This document shows, one piece after another, positions 61,362 to 64,000 of a stretch of 64,000 nucleotides of DNA (the stretch's first letter is position 1; the number at the start of each line of letters is the position of its first letter). The position numbers and the translations under genes are program-made. This stretch comes from Nitrospira sp. (GTDB lineage Bacteria > Nitrospirota > Nitrospiria > Nitrospirales > Nitrospiraceae), in contig CP126122.1 in NCBI GenBank assembly GCA_030123565.1, positions 4,044,800 to 4,108,799 on the forward strand, read 5' to 3'. The notes beneath the pieces were generated by a model. The model was not told the origin of the DNA. It made no database searches and worked only from the letters and a program-made list of their open reading frames with translations.

Positions 61362-61691
61362 ATGAAAGGGGCCGCTCTATTGTTTTTCCTGATTTGCCCG
61401 GCCTTCGTCTGTCTAGCCGAGACCGAACTACCAACGAGCCAGGTCCAGGAGCCGAATCTCTACGACCATTATGTGGCTCTGCAGCAGATGCAGGGGGCGC
61501 TGCTCCAACGCTCTCAGGAAGACCAGGCTCGCCTTCAACCGCAGATGCAGCGGGCTGAACGCGAAGCCTGTCAACGACTTAGGGAGGAGCGTGAAGCGCA
61601 GGTATCGAGAGATGAGTATCGGCGTCAGGGCGGAGATCAATTCTTCGCGTTCGTCCAGCAATTCGAACAGTATTGTCAGATGCTCCATTGA
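61362..61691 (+). CDS. Small exported coiled-coil protein
   Basis: 109 aa with signal peptide (about 1-18, MKGAALLFFLICPAFVCL). The mature part is helical and charged (QEDQARLQPQMQRAEREACQ, RLREEREAQVSRDEYRRQGG) with two Cys. It follows the DUF362 gene across about 11 bases with a GAGGTG site. No family recognised. Confidence 0.72.
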   Translation: MKGAALLFFLICPAFVCLAETELPTSQVQEPNLYDHYVALQQMQGALLQRSQEDQARLQPQMQRAEREACQRLREEREAQVSRDEYRRQGGDQFFAFVQQFEQYCQMLH

Positions 61692-62104
61692 AAAGTCCTG
61701 CACCGATCACTAGACAACAGCATCGTCGCACGGCAGTGTCCGGTTATTAGTCGGCCACATCCGTCGAATGGCCTGACCTTCCCTCTGAGATTCACGCCTC
61801 GATCTCAGCCCGCTCCAGTGTAAATGTCCCTTGGAGATTCGTCTCCTATCTCACCCCCACGCAGTGGATCCCCTTGCTACTTTTAAACAGTCCTGAGAGC
61901 CAAGCTGTTCTCTCCCTGGCCAAGGGGAAGTTCTAGTGGATTATGATGGTGATAGGGAGCAAGATTGATTGGGAAAGAGAAGGTGAGTCTTTCGGTGCAT
62001 TCCCGGATCGTGACGGCTGATTCTGGTCTGTAAAGGCAGAGGTGGTTATTGGTTTTACAACTTCGCCGTGAATGCACCTCACGGAACGCGAAGGAATGAT
62101 AAAC
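61692..62104. other. Intergenic region after the DUF362 run
   Basis: About 410 bases without a convincing gene. No repeat or promoter consensus stood out. Confidence 0.5.
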
Positions 62105-62671
62105 ATGTCTGGTAACGAAAAGCAGAGAATGCATCGAGGTGGACGGGCGCGCCAGGTGATCCTGCTTGCCTTGATCTGGGGAGCACTGGTCTCACCTATG
62201 GCTGGCGAGAGGGAGTCGCTGGCACGATCGCGCGATCTCGTGGCTACACCGCCCCTCATGGGGTCTCCACTGCAGGTTATAGAGAGTCAGATGAGGTCGG
62301 GTGAGATTCAACGATTCGAGAGCCGGATGTTGGATTCACCGCTCCAGCTTATTGGCAGTCCCTTTGGGCCGTTTCGGTTTGCTACCCTGCCCAATTTCCA
62401 GGATCTCTGGGCGACCCGTCAATCCATTTCGATGCTTCCTGCCATGCTGCAGACCCCTCGCGGGATACTGCTGCTGCTCCCCTATTACGTCCTGCCCCTT
62501 GCACAGGAGTACCTCGCAGGCCAATCTGAGACGGTGGCGGAAGATCTTCCTGCCTCGCAGCCGCAATCTGTCGCACAGCCGAAATTTTTCAGCGCCCGCT
62601 GCGGAACATTCATGGAGATTCTGGTACCTCCGAATGGACATCTGTCCGACGAAGAAAATAAACCATGTTAG
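62105..62671 (+). CDS. Exported protein, unknown function
   Basis: 188 aa from MSGNEKQRM, chosen because aagga lies about 9 bases upstream; in-frame Met codons at 62072 and 62096 are possible. Signal at about 16-38 (VILLALIWGALVSPMAG). Then repeats of a short motif (PPLMGSPLQVIESQM and MLDSPLQLIGSPFG), a hydrophobic patch (MLQTPRGILLLLPYYVLPLA) and a C-terminal region with two Cys. Not recognised. Confidence 0.65.
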   Translation: MSGNEKQRMHRGGRARQVILLALIWGALVSPMAGERESLARSRDLVATPPLMGSPLQVIESQMRSGEIQRFESRMLDSPLQLIGSPFGPFRFATLPNFQDLWATRQSISMLPAMLQTPRGILLLLPYYVLPLAQEYLAGQSETVAEDLPASQPQSVAQPKFFSARCGTFMEILVPPNGHLSDEENKPC

Positions 62672-62995
62672 GGGTTCCGATTTTGTGTCTGAACTCGTCA
62701 GGAACAACCAGAAGCGACAGAATCAATCCAATCTCCTGATCCTCGATATTCCCGGAGTCCGGCCTGGCAGGATGAAGCCACGGTTGATGTTCCGCGTTCG
62801 TTCAACATACCGGGGAGCCTGTTGAACATCGTCGCACCGTTCGACCAGTCCGGGTCCGCCACCTCCGGCTGCGTGGGCAACAGGCTGTTGTCTGGCGGAC
62901 CGGGCCTGATGCTCTGGATCCGGCCGAAACCACCCTGTTTCAATAGATCCCGGACAAGCTCCAAGGCCGAAACAGATTGCCAGGGCCGACGTCGG
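62672..62995. other. Convergent gap without a gene
   Basis: 324 bases between two converging genes. A minus-strand frame (62698-63030) overlaps the transglutaminase stop and has no ribosome site, so it is not annotated. Confidence 0.45.
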
Positions 62996-64000
62996 TTACC
63001 GGTTCTGCGGGGGGTGAGCCGATCGTTCAAGACTGCGGATGGTACGAAGCAGGCCTTCTGCCATGGCGAGATCTTCCGCGGTCAACGGAGTTTGGCCGAA
63101 CCGGACTTGACTATAGAGATGAGTCAGAGCGTCGATGGAGGGCCAGGCCTCAGACCATTGCTCGCGAACATGGTGGAGAAATTCACGCGGTGTGGCGCTT
63201 GCCGGTTTCACGATTCCTTGCTGAGCGCAGCAATCGATCATATGTGAGTAGAGGGTGACGGCGACCTGCTGATTCGCCGAATAGCCATCCTGCCGATCTG
63301 CCGCCTTCCCTGACCGTCGCAGCATCAGTCTGACCACATAACCCGCGCCGACTGCCATGATGAGGATGAGAAGGATGACGACGGTCTGTGGAAGGCCGGT
63401 TGGCGCCAGGGCCGTTCTGAATCGATTAAAGGAGGTTGCCACCTGTCCCAGCAAGGCGGTCAGGGACTCGGACATTCTTGCCCGCACCGCCCCTCCCCCT
63501 TCCCGAATGCCCTGTACGACTGCGAGTTGATCGTTCGCATTGTAGTGCACGAAGAATCGATCCCATTTGAGCCGGGCTGAATCCATGACACTGTTCGCTG
63601 ATTGCCACCAGGTTGGCGCGGTCGCCTCGGGGACGGGAGGAGTGGGGTCCATCGTGATCCATCCCGATTGCGGGAAATAGACCTCCACCCATGCATGGGC
63701 ATCCCGTTGCCGAACGGTGTAGTAGTTCCCGAAGGCATTCCATTCGGTCGCAAGAAAACCCGTCACCAACCTTGCGGGAATCCCCACTGTACGGAGCAGG
63801 ACCACCATCGCGGTAGCGTAATGTTCGCAATAACCGGTCTTTCTGGTCAGGAGAAAGTCTTCCAAGGGATGGGCGGATTGCAGGGACGGTACTTCCAGGC
63901 TGTATCGATAGTTGGTCAGCAGATGTGTCCGTATCAGGTTCACGGCCTGTGCAAGGCTGGTGGCCGGTTGGGTCACCCTACGCGCCAGGTCGACGATCTG
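62996..64000 (-). CDS. Transglutaminase-like protein (TgpA type), C-terminal part; runs off the window
   Basis: The frame is open to the window edge at 64000 (an apparent start at 63976 is only a GTG inside the gene: residues QIVDLARRVTQPATSL precede it). Transglutaminase core: catalytic Cys in RKTGYCEHYATAMVVL, His in RDAHAWVEVYFP and Asp in WITMDPTPP. A membrane helix follows near residues 195-215 from 63976, then a DUF4129-like soluble tail (QEGIVKPASATPREFL-type). The N-terminal membrane domain lies outside the window. Confidence 0.85.
   Translation of the reverse strand, partial: QIVDLARRVTQPATSLAQAVNLIRTHLLTNYRYSLEVPSLQSAHPLEDFLLTRKTGYCEHYATAMVVLLRTVGIPARLVTGFLATEWNAFGNYYTVRQRDAHAWVEVYFPQSGWITMDPTPPVPEATAPTWWQSANSVMDSARLKWDRFFVHYNANDQLAVVQGIREGGGAVRARMSESLTALLGQVATSFNRFRTALAPTGLPQTVVILLILIMAVGAGYVVRLMLRRSGKAADRQDGYSANQQVAVTLYSHMIDCCAQQGIVKPASATPREFLHHVREQWSEAWPSIDALTHLYSQVRFGQTPLTAEDLAMAEGLLRTIRSLERSAHPPQNR

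Noticed and set aside
62698-63030. 110-aa minus-strand frame between the two convergent genes
   Set aside because: Overlaps the transglutaminase stop, has no ribosome site and no recognisable protein features.
1-64000. CRISPR array or prophage
   Set aside because: No regularly spaced direct repeats and no phage structural, integrase or att-like features were seen.
63976-64000. GTG at 63976 as the start of the transglutaminase gene
   Set aside because: The frame upstream remains open to the edge and reads as family-like sequence (QIVDLARRV), so the gene is truncated by the window.

Overview
The window looks like chromosome of a Nitrospira-type bacterium (phylum Nitrospirota). The base composition is GC-rich, genes are tightly packed with many ATGA or TGATG stop/start overlaps, and the mix of housekeeping genes with a complete Tad/Flp pilus locus fits that group. 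The assignment rests on family recognition and general resemblance. No marker such as 16S rRNA, nitrite oxidoreductase or ammonia monooxygenase lies in the window, so the genus is an inference.

Layout. (1) 0.1-6.4 kb: a small defence block with a type I restriction-modification operon (hsdR-hsdM-hsdS, EcoEI-like), followed on the other strand by a DUF433 antitoxin and a PIN-like (DUF5615) toxin gene broken by an in-frame stop. (2) 6.4-18.6 kb: an unknown protein, gamma-class carbonic anhydrase, rimO, a DegP-type protease with a two-component system next to it, a three-gene membrane/peptidase operon (ankyrin-TPR protein, DUF898 protein, M48 peptidase) and a succinate dehydrogenase/fumarate reductase flavoprotein. 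(3) 18.7-25.1 kb: gcvP leading a run with a secreted protein, an FGE-sulfatase-domain protein, a nucleoside hydrolase and a ribokinase. (4) 25-41 kb: mostly minus-strand single genes (Mug glycosylase, Nudix, gcvT, FKBP, FIST protein, P1 peptidase, beta-CASP nuclease, LOG protein, two SmpA/OmlA-like lipoproteins, GNAT, DUF502), Trm112, tRNA-Gly(GCC) with a strong sigma70-type promoter, a methyltransferase and a SurA-N/DsbA fusion. (5) 41-43.7 kb: a sigma54 activator without a sensor domain, and an IS481-family element caught inside the 3' end of a small gene with a 7-bp target duplication. (6) 43.7-48.5 kb: TPR lipoprotein, then glycosyltransferase, methyltransferase and a large membrane protein. 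(7) 48.9-59.3 kb: the Tad/Flp pilus locus (flp, tadV, cpaB, a secretin-N-only paralogue, cpaC secretin, lipoprotein, tadE, tadG-like, tadZ, tadA, tadB, tadC). (8) 59.4-64 kb: an alpha-toroid (terpene-cyclase-like) protein, a Tat-type DUF362 protein, two secreted proteins of unknown role, and the C-terminal part of a transglutaminase-like protein running off the right edge.

How it fits together. Sites with sigma54 (-24/-12) spacing lie upstream of the flp pilin, upstream of a small lysine-rich exported repeat protein and, less clearly, upstream of the glycosyltransferase cluster. The orphan sigma54 activator lies between these sites. A regulatory link from RpoN to surface structures is therefore possible but unproven. 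The most unusual parts are the Tad locus with its extra secretin-N protein, the uncharacterised post-Tad gene pair (toroid plus DUF362), and several clear genome scars: the IS insertion, the broken toxin and apparent dispersed repeats inside hsdM.
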